Source of the DNA: Anaerolineae bacterium
Lineage (GTDB): Bacteria; Chloroflexota; Anaerolineae; Anaerolineales; Anaerolineaceae
Reading direction: 5' to 3'
Assembly: GCA_013178095.1 (NCBI GenBank)
Contig: JABLXK010000015.1
Location: 49,448 to 113,447, forward strand
Length of the DNA: 64,000 nucleotides
Shown here: piece after piece, positions 9,191 through 17,602 of the stretch
How positions within the stretch are numbered: position 1 is the stretch's first letter
Layout: the number at the start of each line of letters is the position of its first letter
Program-made: the position numbers and the translations under genes
The notes under the pieces: model-generated
Databases searched by the model: none
What the model saw: only the letters and a program-made list of their open reading frames with translations
Told to the model about the DNA's origin: nothing

Positions 9191-10303
9191 TTACCGTATG
9201 GCAATCGGATTTTCAGGGTTTTGTTCGATATCGAAGATATGGAACTTGCTCATATCGAAAGCCATTTGCACTTTGCTGCCAAGCGTGTATTTGGAACGCG
9301 GATCAACGCGCGCGACCAGGTCGTGCGAACCGCTCATCAGGTAGACATAAATTTCGTCGCCCATCAATTCCAGCAAATCCACCTTGCACTCCACTGGCGC
9401 AGCCTTGATGCCGGTTGAGGGAAATTCCGGATTATAGATATCCTCAGGGCGGATTCCAAAGATCACTTTTTTCCCGTCATACGGTCCGTAGACTTTATTT
9501 TTTTCTTTGGGGATTTCCAACTTGAAACTATCGGTCACAACGAAAAGTTTACCGTCGGATTTGGAGATTTTCGCCTGGAAGAAATTCATGGAAGGTGACC
9601 CGATGAAACCGGCCACGAACTGGTTGGCAGGGCTGTCGTATAACGTTTGGGGTGTGTCCACCTGCTGCAGCACGCCGTGATTGATCACCGCGATGCGCGT
9701 TCCCATGGTCATCGCTTCCACCTGATCGTGGGTAACGTAAATGAAAGTTGTCTTCAAGCTGTTGTGCAATTTGGTAATTTCCTTGCGGGTTTGAACGCGC
9801 AATTTGGCATCCAGGTTGGAAAGCGGTTCGTCGAACAAAAACACTTTCGGTTCGCGCACGATGGCGCGCCCCACTGCCACGCGCTGGCGTTGGCCGCCGG
9901 AAAGCTCACGGGGTTTGCGGTTCAATAGATTCTGGATCTCCAACGTTTTAGCGGCCGCATCAACGCGTTTCTGGATTTCCTCTTTGGGCATTTTACGCAG
10001 CTTTAAACCAAATGCCATGTTCTCGAACACGGTCATGTGCGGATAGAGCGCATAAGATTGGAATACCATCGCGATATCGCGGTCTTTCGGGGGAATGTCG
10101 TTCACAACCTGATCGCCGATCTTGATCGTGCCGGATGTGATTTCCTCCAATCCCGCCAGGCAGCGCAATGCGGTTGTTTTGCCGCAGCCGGACGGGCCTA
10201 CCAATACCAGAAATTCTTTGTCGTCAATGGTGAAGCTGAGATCGTTGACGGCCAGTACGTCGCCAAATTTTTTAACGACGTGATCGAAAGTAACACTTGC
10301 CAT
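9191..10303 (-). CDS. UgpC/MsmK-type ABC transporter ATP-binding protein
   Basis: A 370-residue ATPase of the carbohydrate-uptake CUT1 class (MalK/UgpC/MsmK). It shows Walker A GPSGCGKTT at about 36-44, Q-loop FQSYALYPHMT, signature LSGGQRQRVAVGRA, Walker B VFLFDEPLSNLD, an H-loop YVTHDQ and a C-terminal OB-fold regulatory domain (about 240-370). No permease or binding protein lies nearby. It probably serves as a shared ATPase energising several sugar importers encoded elsewhere, as described for MsmK/MsiK. It is co-directional with the aminotransferase gene 117 bp upstream and ends against a shared bidirectional terminator. Confidence 0.92.
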   Translation of the reverse strand: MASVTFDHVVKKFGDVLAVNDLSFTIDDKEFLVLVGPSGCGKTTALRCLAGLEEITSGTIKIGDQVVNDIPPKDRDIAMVFQSYALYPHMTVFENMAFGLKLRKMPKEEIQKRVDAAAKTLEIQNLLNRKPRELSGGQRQRVAVGRAIVREPKVFLFDEPLSNLDAKLRVQTRKEITKLHNSLKTTFIYVTHDQVEAMTMGTRIAVINHGVLQQVDTPQTLYDSPANQFVAGFIGSPSMNFFQAKISKSDGKLFVVTDSFKLEIPKEKNKVYGPYDGKKVIFGIRPEDIYNPEFPSTGIKAAPVECKVDLLELMGDEIYVYLMSGSHDLVARVDPRSKYTLGSKVQMAFDMSKFHIFDIEQNPENPIAIR

Positions 10304-10420
10304 GATTTTCCTCCAGTCTCATGTTTTAGTGGCTTAATTATAGGACGAATTTGGGGAAAATGAACATTGGTAACAATATGACTACTGTCACCTTTTTCTA
10401 TTTTTTTAATGTCGAATGAA

Positions 10421-11524
10421 TCAGAATGCTTTCAGGGCGCAGACTAAATTTTCAATGTCTTCAGGTTTGAGTACCGGCGACATGTGCCCGATCCGAAAGA
10501 CTTCTTTTTTTAAGTGGCCTAATCCGCCTGAAATTTGGATATGATGCGTGTCTAGCAGGTACCTCACCACTTGTACGCTTTCCACACCTTTCGGAGGGCG
10601 TGCAGCCGTCAACACCGGATTCATCAGTTCGTCCGGGGTGAATGGCTCCATTCCGGCTTCGCGCAAGCCATTGCGTAATTGCAACGCCAAACTTCTAAAG
10701 CGCTCCATGCGGTTGGCAATGCCTTCCTGTATTAATATTTCCAGTGAAACCAGCAGAGCATTGACAGTATTGGTCGGCATGGTAATGGGGGTTGGGTGCC
10801 AATCGCCCCATTCCTGCGCATACTTGCGCCAATTTTGCAGGTTGGTATACCAACCATGGGCTTTACGGTTGGAGCGATCGATCATGCGCCAGGCTTTCGG
10901 GCTGATCGCCACAGGCGCCAGGCCAGGCGGCGCCCCCAGGCACTTTTGGGTAGCCGAGGCGCACAAATCCACATGCCAGCCAGCCAGGTCGTATGGCAGC
11001 CCGCCCAACGAAGAAACCGCGTCTACAATGAATACCGCCTCGGCAGACTTCACTACCGCCCCGATTTCCGCGATAGGGTTGAGGATGCTTGTAGAAGTCT
11101 CGCCATGCACCACCGCCACGGCTTTCGCATCGGGGTGTTGCTGCAACGCTACCTTTATAGCCTGCGGATCAAGCGGCTGGCCCCACTCGCTTTTCACCTC
11201 AATTACCTGCAGTCCGGTATTTCCGGCGATATCCACCAATCGGTCGCCGAAAAAACCGTTATTGCCAACAATGATTTTTTCACCCGACAGCAGACTGCTG
11301 CCCATACAGGCATCAATGGCGCAGGTACCGGAGCCGGCCATCAGGTAAACGTCATAATCCGTTTCCGCAATACCGAATATCTGCTTCAGGATTGCGACCA
11401 CCCGGCTGTACTTTTCCACCCAGGCGTCCCCATAGTGGGGTTCCACCGGCCGGTTCAATGCCGCCAGGACGCGCGCATCGACTTCAACCGGTCCCGGGAT
11501 CATCAATTTCACTGCTGAATCCAT
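10421..11524 (-). CDS. Class V PLP-dependent aminotransferase (alanine-glyoxylate type)
   Basis: A fold-type I PLP enzyme of the alanine/serine-glyoxylate aminotransferase group. It opens with the characteristic IPGPVEVDARVLAALNRP, has the VVHGETSTS and FIVDAVSSLGG segments that hold the cofactor ring, and the Schiff-base lysine in SATQKCLGAPPGL (about residue 190). The ATG at 11524 is preferred: GGAGG lies nine bases upstream, but only three bases from an alternative ATG at 11530. The actual amino donor and acceptor cannot be told from sequence. It lies between a GNAT-like gene and the UgpC-like ATPase, all leftward. Confidence 0.88.
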   Translation of the reverse strand: MDSAVKLMIPGPVEVDARVLAALNRPVEPHYGDAWVEKYSRVVAILKQIFGIAETDYDVYLMAGSGTCAIDACMGSSLLSGEKIIVGNNGFFGDRLVDIAGNTGLQVIEVKSEWGQPLDPQAIKVALQQHPDAKAVAVVHGETSTSILNPIAEIGAVVKSAEAVFIVDAVSSLGGLPYDLAGWHVDLCASATQKCLGAPPGLAPVAISPKAWRMIDRSNRKAHGWYTNLQNWRKYAQEWGDWHPTPITMPTNTVNALLVSLEILIQEGIANRMERFRSLALQLRNGLREAGMEPFTPDELMNPVLTAARPPKGVESVQVVRYLLDTHHIQISGGLGHLKKEVFRIGHMSPVLKPEDIENLVCALKAF

Positions 11525-11613
11525 TCGCATAAACCTCCATGCATGACGATTTTATCCTACCCAAACCCACGGATGGATTTATAGTGCCACTTGTGACTAA
11601 TCCGATAAACAAA

Positions 11614-12738
11614 TTACTCGATTTTTCTGTGGTAAATTCGGTGCATCTTATAAAAATCAATCCCCAGGCTGCTCAATTCGCGCTGCATGCGCTCATTTTC
11701 CACGCCAACCTGGACGATATCGGCATGCTTGAATCCACCCGCCAGAATGCTTTTTTCCATTTCACTGAACAGAATCGCCGTGCCACCCAATCCGCGATAT
11801 TCCTCAATAATGCCTGCACCGTTGATATCGATCCATTCCGCCCGGCGCAATTCTTTCATTATCTCCAGCCATCCAAATGGCCAAAGTTTTCCGCCTGTGC
11901 GCTGCAGCGCCGGCGTTATATCCGGATAAGCCAGCAGAAAACCGACCGGCCGTTCCCCTTTCCACAAAACCTTGATCAGGCGCGGGTCGGCAAACCATAA
12001 GATCTGGTCGGCAATGCCTCTGACCTCCGCGTCGGTCAGGGGTGCATTCCCCGAAGTACCCACCAGGGATCCATTGTAGAGATCCTTTAAATATGGCAGC
12101 ATCTTGCGTAAATCCCCGCGGCTGCGATACACATCCACCTGCAATCCGCGTTTTTCCTGTACGCGCCGGGAAATCTCGTGGATCTTCTGAGGAATGCGCT
12201 GATTGCCGCTCAGATAACCGGATAGGATATCCCGCAGAGGGGTGAATCCCATGCTATCCATAAACACCGGGTAATAGGCGTGGTTGTAAGGTATACCCAT
12301 CGCCGGGCGGAACTCGAATCCCTTGACCAGCATACCCAATCCATTGAGCGCACTGAAACCTTTTGGGCCCAGCATCTCGTTTTTTCCACGTTTTTGCGCC
12401 CATTCAAACGCCGCCTGGAATAATGCCTTTGCAACGGCTTCGTCGGGAACAGTCTCGAACAAGTAGAAGAATACAGTACTGGTGCTATTGTGTTGGTTGT
12501 AATTGAAGTTATCCAGCACAGCCAATCGCCCCAACGGCTCGCCGCGCTGAGAAAACGCCATCAGAAAAACCGCCTCGCCATTCCGATAGAAGGCATGATT
12601 TCTACGGTTCAACATGGCGCGCTCATCCCCTACCAAAGGCGGCACCCATTGAGGACAGTCTTTGTATATACGAAACGGCAGGTTCAGAAAGGCATTGACC
12701 TCCTTACGCTTATCAGTGTCAATTTCTTTAATAATCAT
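11614..12738 (-). CDS. GNAT-like acyltransferase family protein (uncharacterised)
   Basis: A 374-residue protein of a widespread uncharacterised family that opens with the pattern RIYKDCPQWVPPL near residue 24. It then has LGRLAVLDNFNYNQH, a GPKGFSALNGLGMLVKGFE segment and IPYNHAYYPVFMDSMGF. Its C-terminal half ends with a GNAT-like section (YRGLGGTAILFSEMEKSIL, near 320-345) that resembles the acetyl-CoA-binding region. I recognise the family from other genomes only as hypothetical or N-acetyltransferase-like. No substrate can be assigned. It is divergent from the ABC exporter genes, with 135 bp between them. Confidence 0.65.
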   Translation of the reverse strand: MIIKEIDTDKRKEVNAFLNLPFRIYKDCPQWVPPLVGDERAMLNRRNHAFYRNGEAVFLMAFSQRGEPLGRLAVLDNFNYNQHNSTSTVFFYLFETVPDEAVAKALFQAAFEWAQKRGKNEMLGPKGFSALNGLGMLVKGFEFRPAMGIPYNHAYYPVFMDSMGFTPLRDILSGYLSGNQRIPQKIHEISRRVQEKRGLQVDVYRSRGDLRKMLPYLKDLYNGSLVGTSGNAPLTDAEVRGIADQILWFADPRLIKVLWKGERPVGFLLAYPDITPALQRTGGKLWPFGWLEIMKELRRAEWIDINGAGIIEEYRGLGGTAILFSEMEKSILAGGFKHADIVQVGVENERMQRELSSLGIDFYKMHRIYHRKIE

Positions 12739-12873
12739 GATTGGCTTCCATAATGGAATGATTGAGTATCCCTATTTTATCAACTCGGCGCATGCTGTGA
12801 TGGCAGAAACATTCTGGCGCAGGGTGGGATATAATACCTGCTCATTCATTAACCCAATCTTACAGGATTCGAT

Positions 12874-14691
12874 ATGTTTCACAATTCCAAGGGGATTTCC
12901 GACTTCGATCTCCGCAACGCAAATTCATCCAACCGGCTGCTTGGTCTATGGCGCCTCATGCGCGGATATCAATGGGATTACATTTTCGCCACGCTGATGC
13001 AAGGTCTTTCGGCATATTCCAAGACAGCCACTTATCTGTTGTTGAGTTATTTTGTCGATCATTACATCCTGGCGTCCACCGGGAAATATCCGGTCTGGTT
13101 GATCGCGCTGGCCTTTGTTGCCGCAGCTGCCTTTCAGGGATTCTTTACTTTCTTGAGCGGCCGCTCGGCAGCCAGGACGGCTGAAGGCACCATCGAAAGG
13201 CTGCGTAATTATCTTTATGATCATTTGCAGCATCTGCCTTTCGCTTACCACGCGGAAACCGACACTGGTGAATTGATCCAACGCTGCACATCGGACGTGG
13301 ACGCCCTGCGCCGTTTCTACAATGATCAAGCTATCGGCGTAGGCCGCATCGTGCTGCTTTTCCTGGTTAATTTCGTTGCCCTGCTGCAATTGAACGTCAA
13401 ACTGGCTCTATATTCGGTTGTGGCGGTGCCCGTCATTGTGGTAACCTCGGTCTACTTCTTCAAGAAGGTATCCGCCGCGTATGAATCCTATCAGGAACAG
13501 GACGCGGTGCTCTCGACCACGCTGCAGGAAAATCTCAGCGGCGTGCGCGTGGTGAAAGCCTTTGCCCGCCAGCCGCACGAGATCGAGAAATTCGAGCGCA
13601 CCAATTGGGAAAAATATCTGCGCGGGAAAAAATTGCTGACCATTCACTCGCTCTTTTGGCCGATCTCCGACACGATTTGCGGATTCCAGATGCTGGCCGG
13701 GTTCATGCTCGGGGCCTTGATGACTATACGCGGCGAGATCACAGTCGGCAACTACCTGGCTTATGCCGGCCTGGTGGTCTGGATCATCTTTCCGCTGCGC
13801 GGCTTGGGGCGCTTGATCGTGGAAATGTCAAACGGCTTGGTTTCATATGACCGGGTTTTTAAAATTATTAAAGAAATCCGTGAACCGCTGGATGACGGCA
13901 GCTACCAGCCCAAGACGGATATCCGTGGTGAGATCGTCTTTGATCACGTGAATTTTGAATATACCCAACAGGAACAGGTGCTGCATGACGTCAGCTTCAA
14001 GATCGAAGCCGGCAAGGTCGTGGCGCTGCTCGGCTCCACCGGTTCAGGCAAAACCACCCTGGTCAACCTGCTGCCGCGCTTCTACGATTACACCAGCGGG
14101 AAAATTCTATTAGACGGGCACGAGTTGAACACCTACTCGCGCCGTTACCTGCGCAAACACATCGGCATCGTGGAACAGGAACCATTTCTGTTTTCGCGCT
14201 CGATCCGCGACAACATCACCTACGGCGTCGGGCGTGACGTCCCGCAAGAGGAAGTCGAACAAGCCGCCAGAATGGCTGCCATCCACGATGTTATCCTGAG
14301 CTTTCCTGAAGGGTACCGCACGCTGGTGGGCGAACGCGGCGTGACCGTCTCAGGCGGTCAAAAGCAACGCCTCGCCATCGCGCGCACGCTGCTGAAAAAT
14401 CCCTGCATACTGATTCTTGATGATTCCACTTCCTCGGTGGATACCGAAACGGAAGCGCAGATTCGCATGGCTATGCAATCTTTGATGAAAGACCGTACCA
14501 CCTTCATTATCGCTCACCGCATCCAAAGCATCATGAATGCCGACTTGATCCTGGTGATGGAAAATGGTCGCATTATCCAGCGTGGTACGCATCAAAGCCT
14601 GCTGAAAGAAGCGGGAGTCTATAAACAGATTTACGAAATTCAAACTCGCATTGAAAACGAGTTGGAAGAGGAGCTTTCAAGTGCCGTCTGA
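12874..14691 (+). CDS. ABC exporter subunit 1 (degenerate ATP site)
   Basis: A 605-residue half-transporter: six-helix ABC-exporter membrane domain (about 30-330) followed by an ATPase domain. Walker A is GSTGSGKTT, the signature is canonical (VSGGQKQRLAIARTLL), and the H-loop is FIIAHRIQS. Walker B reads ILILDDSTSSVD: the catalytic glutamate after the Walker B aspartate is replaced by aspartate. The same substitution marks the non-catalytic member of heterodimeric exporters such as BmrC/BmrD and TM287/TM288. The next gene begins inside the end of this one. A TATAAT lies at 12830-12835, 38 bp before the ATG. Confidence 0.92.
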   Translation: MFHNSKGISDFDLRNANSSNRLLGLWRLMRGYQWDYIFATLMQGLSAYSKTATYLLLSYFVDHYILASTGKYPVWLIALAFVAAAAFQGFFTFLSGRSAARTAEGTIERLRNYLYDHLQHLPFAYHAETDTGELIQRCTSDVDALRRFYNDQAIGVGRIVLLFLVNFVALLQLNVKLALYSVVAVPVIVVTSVYFFKKVSAAYESYQEQDAVLSTTLQENLSGVRVVKAFARQPHEIEKFERTNWEKYLRGKKLLTIHSLFWPISDTICGFQMLAGFMLGALMTIRGEITVGNYLAYAGLVVWIIFPLRGLGRLIVEMSNGLVSYDRVFKIIKEIREPLDDGSYQPKTDIRGEIVFDHVNFEYTQQEQVLHDVSFKIEAGKVVALLGSTGSGKTTLVNLLPRFYDYTSGKILLDGHELNTYSRRYLRKHIGIVEQEPFLFSRSIRDNITYGVGRDVPQEEVEQAARMAAIHDVILSFPEGYRTLVGERGVTVSGGQKQRLAIARTLLKNPCILILDDSTSSVDTETEAQIRMAMQSLMKDRTTFIIAHRIQSIMNADLILVMENGRIIQRGTHQSLLKEAGVYKQIYEIQTRIENELEEELSSAV

Positions 14692-16510
14692 TTTTTACGA
14701 GGAAGAAGAATTTCAGGGTCAATTAAACGGGAACGTCTTCAAGCGTATTGGCGGCTTGATGCGTCCGCATTGGCGTTGGGTGACCGGTTTCCTGATCGCC
14801 GTTATCCTCGTCTCCATCCTGGATGCATATTTTACGTATCTCAGCAAGCAGATTATCGATGAAGGCATCCTGGCCGGGGATACAGCCGCTCTGCAGCGCA
14901 TCCTGATCCAGTACGGTACCATGATCATCATCCAGGCAGTGGCTGTATTTGCATTTGTCTACCTGGTGGGCGTACTGGGTGAAAAGGTTCGTTACGACAT
15001 GCGCCAGATGTTGTTTAACCATTTGCAGAAATTGTCTTTGTCGTATTACTCGCGTACACCGGTCGGCTGGATCATGTCGCGCGTGACCAACGACACCGAA
15101 CGCGTAGCCGACCTGGTCACCTGGGGACTGCTGGATTCCACCTGGGGTGTGATCAACATCATCACCGCCATGGGTTTCATGTTTGCCATCAACTGGCAAT
15201 TGGCGCTGATCGTCCTGGCTGTTCTGCCGATTCTGCTGTACGTGGCTTATGAATTCCGCAAGCGCATCCTGGATCAATTCCGCAAGGTGCGCAAGGTTAA
15301 CTCCAAAATAACCGCTTCGTATAATGAAAACATCAGCGGCGTGCGCGTAATCAAGGCGCTGGGGCGCGAGGATGAAAACCTGAATGAATTTAAAGTGCTG
15401 AGCAGCGATATGCGCCGGTTCGGCTACCGCGCCGCCTGGCTGAGCGCGCTTTTCCTGCCCAGTGTCCAGATCATCTCCGCTTTTGCATTAGGCGGAATCA
15501 TCTGGTATAGCGGTGCGCATGTCGGCACCGCCCTGCTCACTGTCGGCAGCATCCAGGCATTTGTCTCTTACATGACGTCCATACTCTGGCCCATCCAGGA
15601 TCTGGCGCGGGTTTTTGCCGAAATGCAGCGTTCCCTGGCTTCCGCTGAACGCATCTTTTCGCTGGTGGATACCCCGCCCGAGATTAAGGATAAACCCGGC
15701 GCGATCGACCCCGGTACCATCCAGGGCGATATTCACTTTGAACATCTCTCCTTTTGGTACGAGGATGAGATGCCAGTCATCAAGGATCTCAACCTGACTA
15801 TCCGGCGCGGCGAAACCATCGCGCTGGTCGGTTCCACCGGCGGCGGCAAGACCACCATCGTCAACCTGCTTTGCCGTTTTTATGAGCCCAAGCGCGGGCG
15901 CATCCTGATCGGTAATCACGATTACACCGACCTCTCCCTGCAGTCCATTCAATCGCGGATCGGTGTGGTGCTTCAAACCCCGCACCTGTTTTCGGGAACC
16001 ATTCGCGATAACATCGCTTACGGGCGCCTGAATGCCACGCCTGAGGAGATCGAAAGAGCCGCCAGGTTGGCCGGCGCACACCGCTTCATTAGCAATCTGG
16101 AAAAAGGCTATGACGAAGAAGTTGGCGAAGGCGGCGTGCTGCTTTCGGTTGGGCAGAAGCAGCTCATCAGCCTGGCGCGCGCGGTTCTTTCAGACCCGGA
16201 GATTTTCATCATGGATGAAGCCACCAGTTCGGTGGATACGCTCACGGAAGCGGCCATTCAAAAGGGCATGGATGCCATCATGCGCGGCCGTACCAGCATC
16301 ATCATTGCCCACCGCCTCTCAACCATCAAGCGCGCCAGCCGTATTTTGGTGATCGAAGATGGGCAGATCGCTGAAATGGGAACACACGCAGAATTGTTGA
16401 AGTTGAAGGGCAAGTATTACAACCTGTATACGCGCCAGTTCCGCTTCGAACGCGAGGATGCGTATGACGTTTTTAAAGACGCAGCCGCCGCCCAGCCCCT
16501 GGAAGGATGA
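14681..16510 (+). CDS. ABC exporter subunit 2 (catalytic partner)
   Basis: The second half-transporter, about 609 residues. I prefer the GTG at 14681, since GAGGAG lies about seven bases upstream; a longer frame starts at an ATG at 14651. It has a six-helix membrane domain, then Walker A GSTGGGKTT, Walker B IFIMDEATSSVD with an intact catalytic glutamate, and H-loop IIIAHRLST. Its signature motif is LSVGQ instead of LSGGQ. In a heterodimer this altered signature would face the Walker site of subunit 1, which also lacks its glutamate, so both defects fall in one ATP site. Cargo is unknown; drugs or lipids are typical. Confidence 0.92.
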   Translation: MPSDFYEEEEFQGQLNGNVFKRIGGLMRPHWRWVTGFLIAVILVSILDAYFTYLSKQIIDEGILAGDTAALQRILIQYGTMIIIQAVAVFAFVYLVGVLGEKVRYDMRQMLFNHLQKLSLSYYSRTPVGWIMSRVTNDTERVADLVTWGLLDSTWGVINIITAMGFMFAINWQLALIVLAVLPILLYVAYEFRKRILDQFRKVRKVNSKITASYNENISGVRVIKALGREDENLNEFKVLSSDMRRFGYRAAWLSALFLPSVQIISAFALGGIIWYSGAHVGTALLTVGSIQAFVSYMTSILWPIQDLARVFAEMQRSLASAERIFSLVDTPPEIKDKPGAIDPGTIQGDIHFEHLSFWYEDEMPVIKDLNLTIRRGETIALVGSTGGGKTTIVNLLCRFYEPKRGRILIGNHDYTDLSLQSIQSRIGVVLQTPHLFSGTIRDNIAYGRLNATPEEIERAARLAGAHRFISNLEKGYDEEVGEGGVLLSVGQKQLISLARAVLSDPEIFIMDEATSSVDTLTEAAIQKGMDAIMRGRTSIIIAHRLSTIKRASRILVIEDGQIAEMGTHAELLKLKGKYYNLYTRQFRFEREDAYDVFKDAAAAQPLEG

Positions 16511-16636
16511 TCCCCTGAATCATTCCTGAGCCATTCGGAGGGTTCGACCAGCGAAGTTCGGCTTGCGCCGGGTGGTAAAATAGGCGTAAATAAGTTCGTT
16601 TATAATAAGAACACCAATTTGGAATGGAGTGAAAGA

Positions 16637-17278
16637 ATGAAAAAATCGATGCAAAAAACACTCGGCTTGATAGCCATTTTGACTACCGCCGCGATGATTC
16701 TGACTGCCTGCGGCGCCGCCGCTCCCGCAGAGCCAACCACCGACCCGAACGTCATCTTCACCCAGGTGGCTGAAACCGTTATGGTCAGCATGACTCAAAC
16801 CTTCCAGGCCATGCCCCCCACTTCCACACCGGAACCGACTGCCACAACCGCCCCAACTCCAACCATCGCCCCCACACTGCCAGCAGAACAACAAGCTCCC
16901 GCCCCCACCATCCCGGTTGGCCCGACTGCCACCGTTCAGCTTTACGGCGACGCGGCCAGATGGAATACGCAAAGCCCGGTGGACGGTAAGGTCTTCACCC
17001 CCAACCAGGACTTCACATTCCACGTGTGCATGGCGAATGTCGGATCCACCAGTTGGACCACCAGCTATTACCTGGGCTACATCGACGGGCCAAAAGTCTG
17101 CTTCAATTCCAAAACCTACGTTGGTAAAGTTGTCGAACCCGGCGGCAAGTGGTGCTTTGATCTCTCTTGCCAGGCGCCCGGCACCAGCGGCCCTTACACT
17201 ACCTATTGGTTCCTGAAGAACGCCGACGGCACCAAGGTAACCAACGGCGAAGTGTATTTCACCTATAAAGTCCAATAA
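16637..17278 (+). CDS. Lipoprotein with NBR1-type Ig-like domain
   Basis: A 213-residue secreted lipoprotein. The ATG at 16637 follows a GGAGTGA ribosome-binding site and gives a clean signal peptide (MKKSMQKTL, hydrophobic core, lipobox LTAC with the acylated Cys near residue 24). A Thr/Pro-rich linker spans about 60-95. The C-terminal domain (about 105-213) resembles the Ig-like domain found next to the BRCA1 gene product (NBR1). It has FTPNQDFTFHVCMANVGSTSW and a closing W-C-F-D-L pattern. Such lipoproteins are abundant in Anaerolineae and are thought to act in surface binding. A TATAAT lies at 16601-16606. Confidence 0.82.
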   Translation: MKKSMQKTLGLIAILTTAAMILTACGAAAPAEPTTDPNVIFTQVAETVMVSMTQTFQAMPPTSTPEPTATTAPTPTIAPTLPAEQQAPAPTIPVGPTATVQLYGDAARWNTQSPVDGKVFTPNQDFTFHVCMANVGSTSWTTSYYLGYIDGPKVCFNSKTYVGKVVEPGGKWCFDLSCQAPGTSGPYTTYWFLKNADGTKVTNGEVYFTYKVQ

Positions 17279-17300
17279 CAAATCCTATACAGAGACAAGC

Positions 17301-17336
17301 AACGGGCAGGCGTTAAGCCTGCCCGTTTTGTTTTAG
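17301..17336 (+). terminator. Intrinsic terminator after the lipoprotein gene
   Basis: An 11-bp perfect stem (AACGGGCAGGC / GCCTGCCCGTT) with a GTTAA loop, followed by TTGTTTT. Confidence 0.85.
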
Positions 17337-17386
17337 TATCGATTCTATTGCGCGGATAGACTCGTTTGAATCACAAAAACCAAACG

Positions 17387-17576
17387 TTATTTTACGGTTA
17401 CCGTGGTAAACCCGTATTTCGCCAGGACAGCCTGCCCATCAGTGGATAGCACGCATTCGACGAAAGCCTGCGTCCATTCGGGATTCCTGCTGTCAGCAAT
17501 TGCGGCTCTCGGATAGGCGGCAATGAGGTTCAGCTCATCAGGAATACGAATTTGAAATTCCCTTATCTGGACAAGT
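17387..17576 (-). pseudogene. C-terminal remnant of a molybdate-binding protein (modA)
   Basis: Read leftward, this stretch encodes about 60 residues without a start codon, ending in a TAA at 17389-17387. The text includes RIPDELNLIAAYPRAAIAD, then NPEWTQAFVECVLS and DGQAVLAKYGF before TTVTVK-stop. This is the recognisable C terminus of ModA/WtpA-type periplasmic molybdate-binding proteins (IPxxLNxIAxYPIA ... AFxxFVLSxEGQxILxKYGF). An in-frame stop lies just upstream and the rest of the gene is missing, with no modB or modC around. It is therefore a decayed leftover, consistent with loss of a molybdate uptake locus. Confidence 0.75.
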
Positions 17577-17602
17577 GATTACTGACAACCCGTTCCCGCA
17601 TC

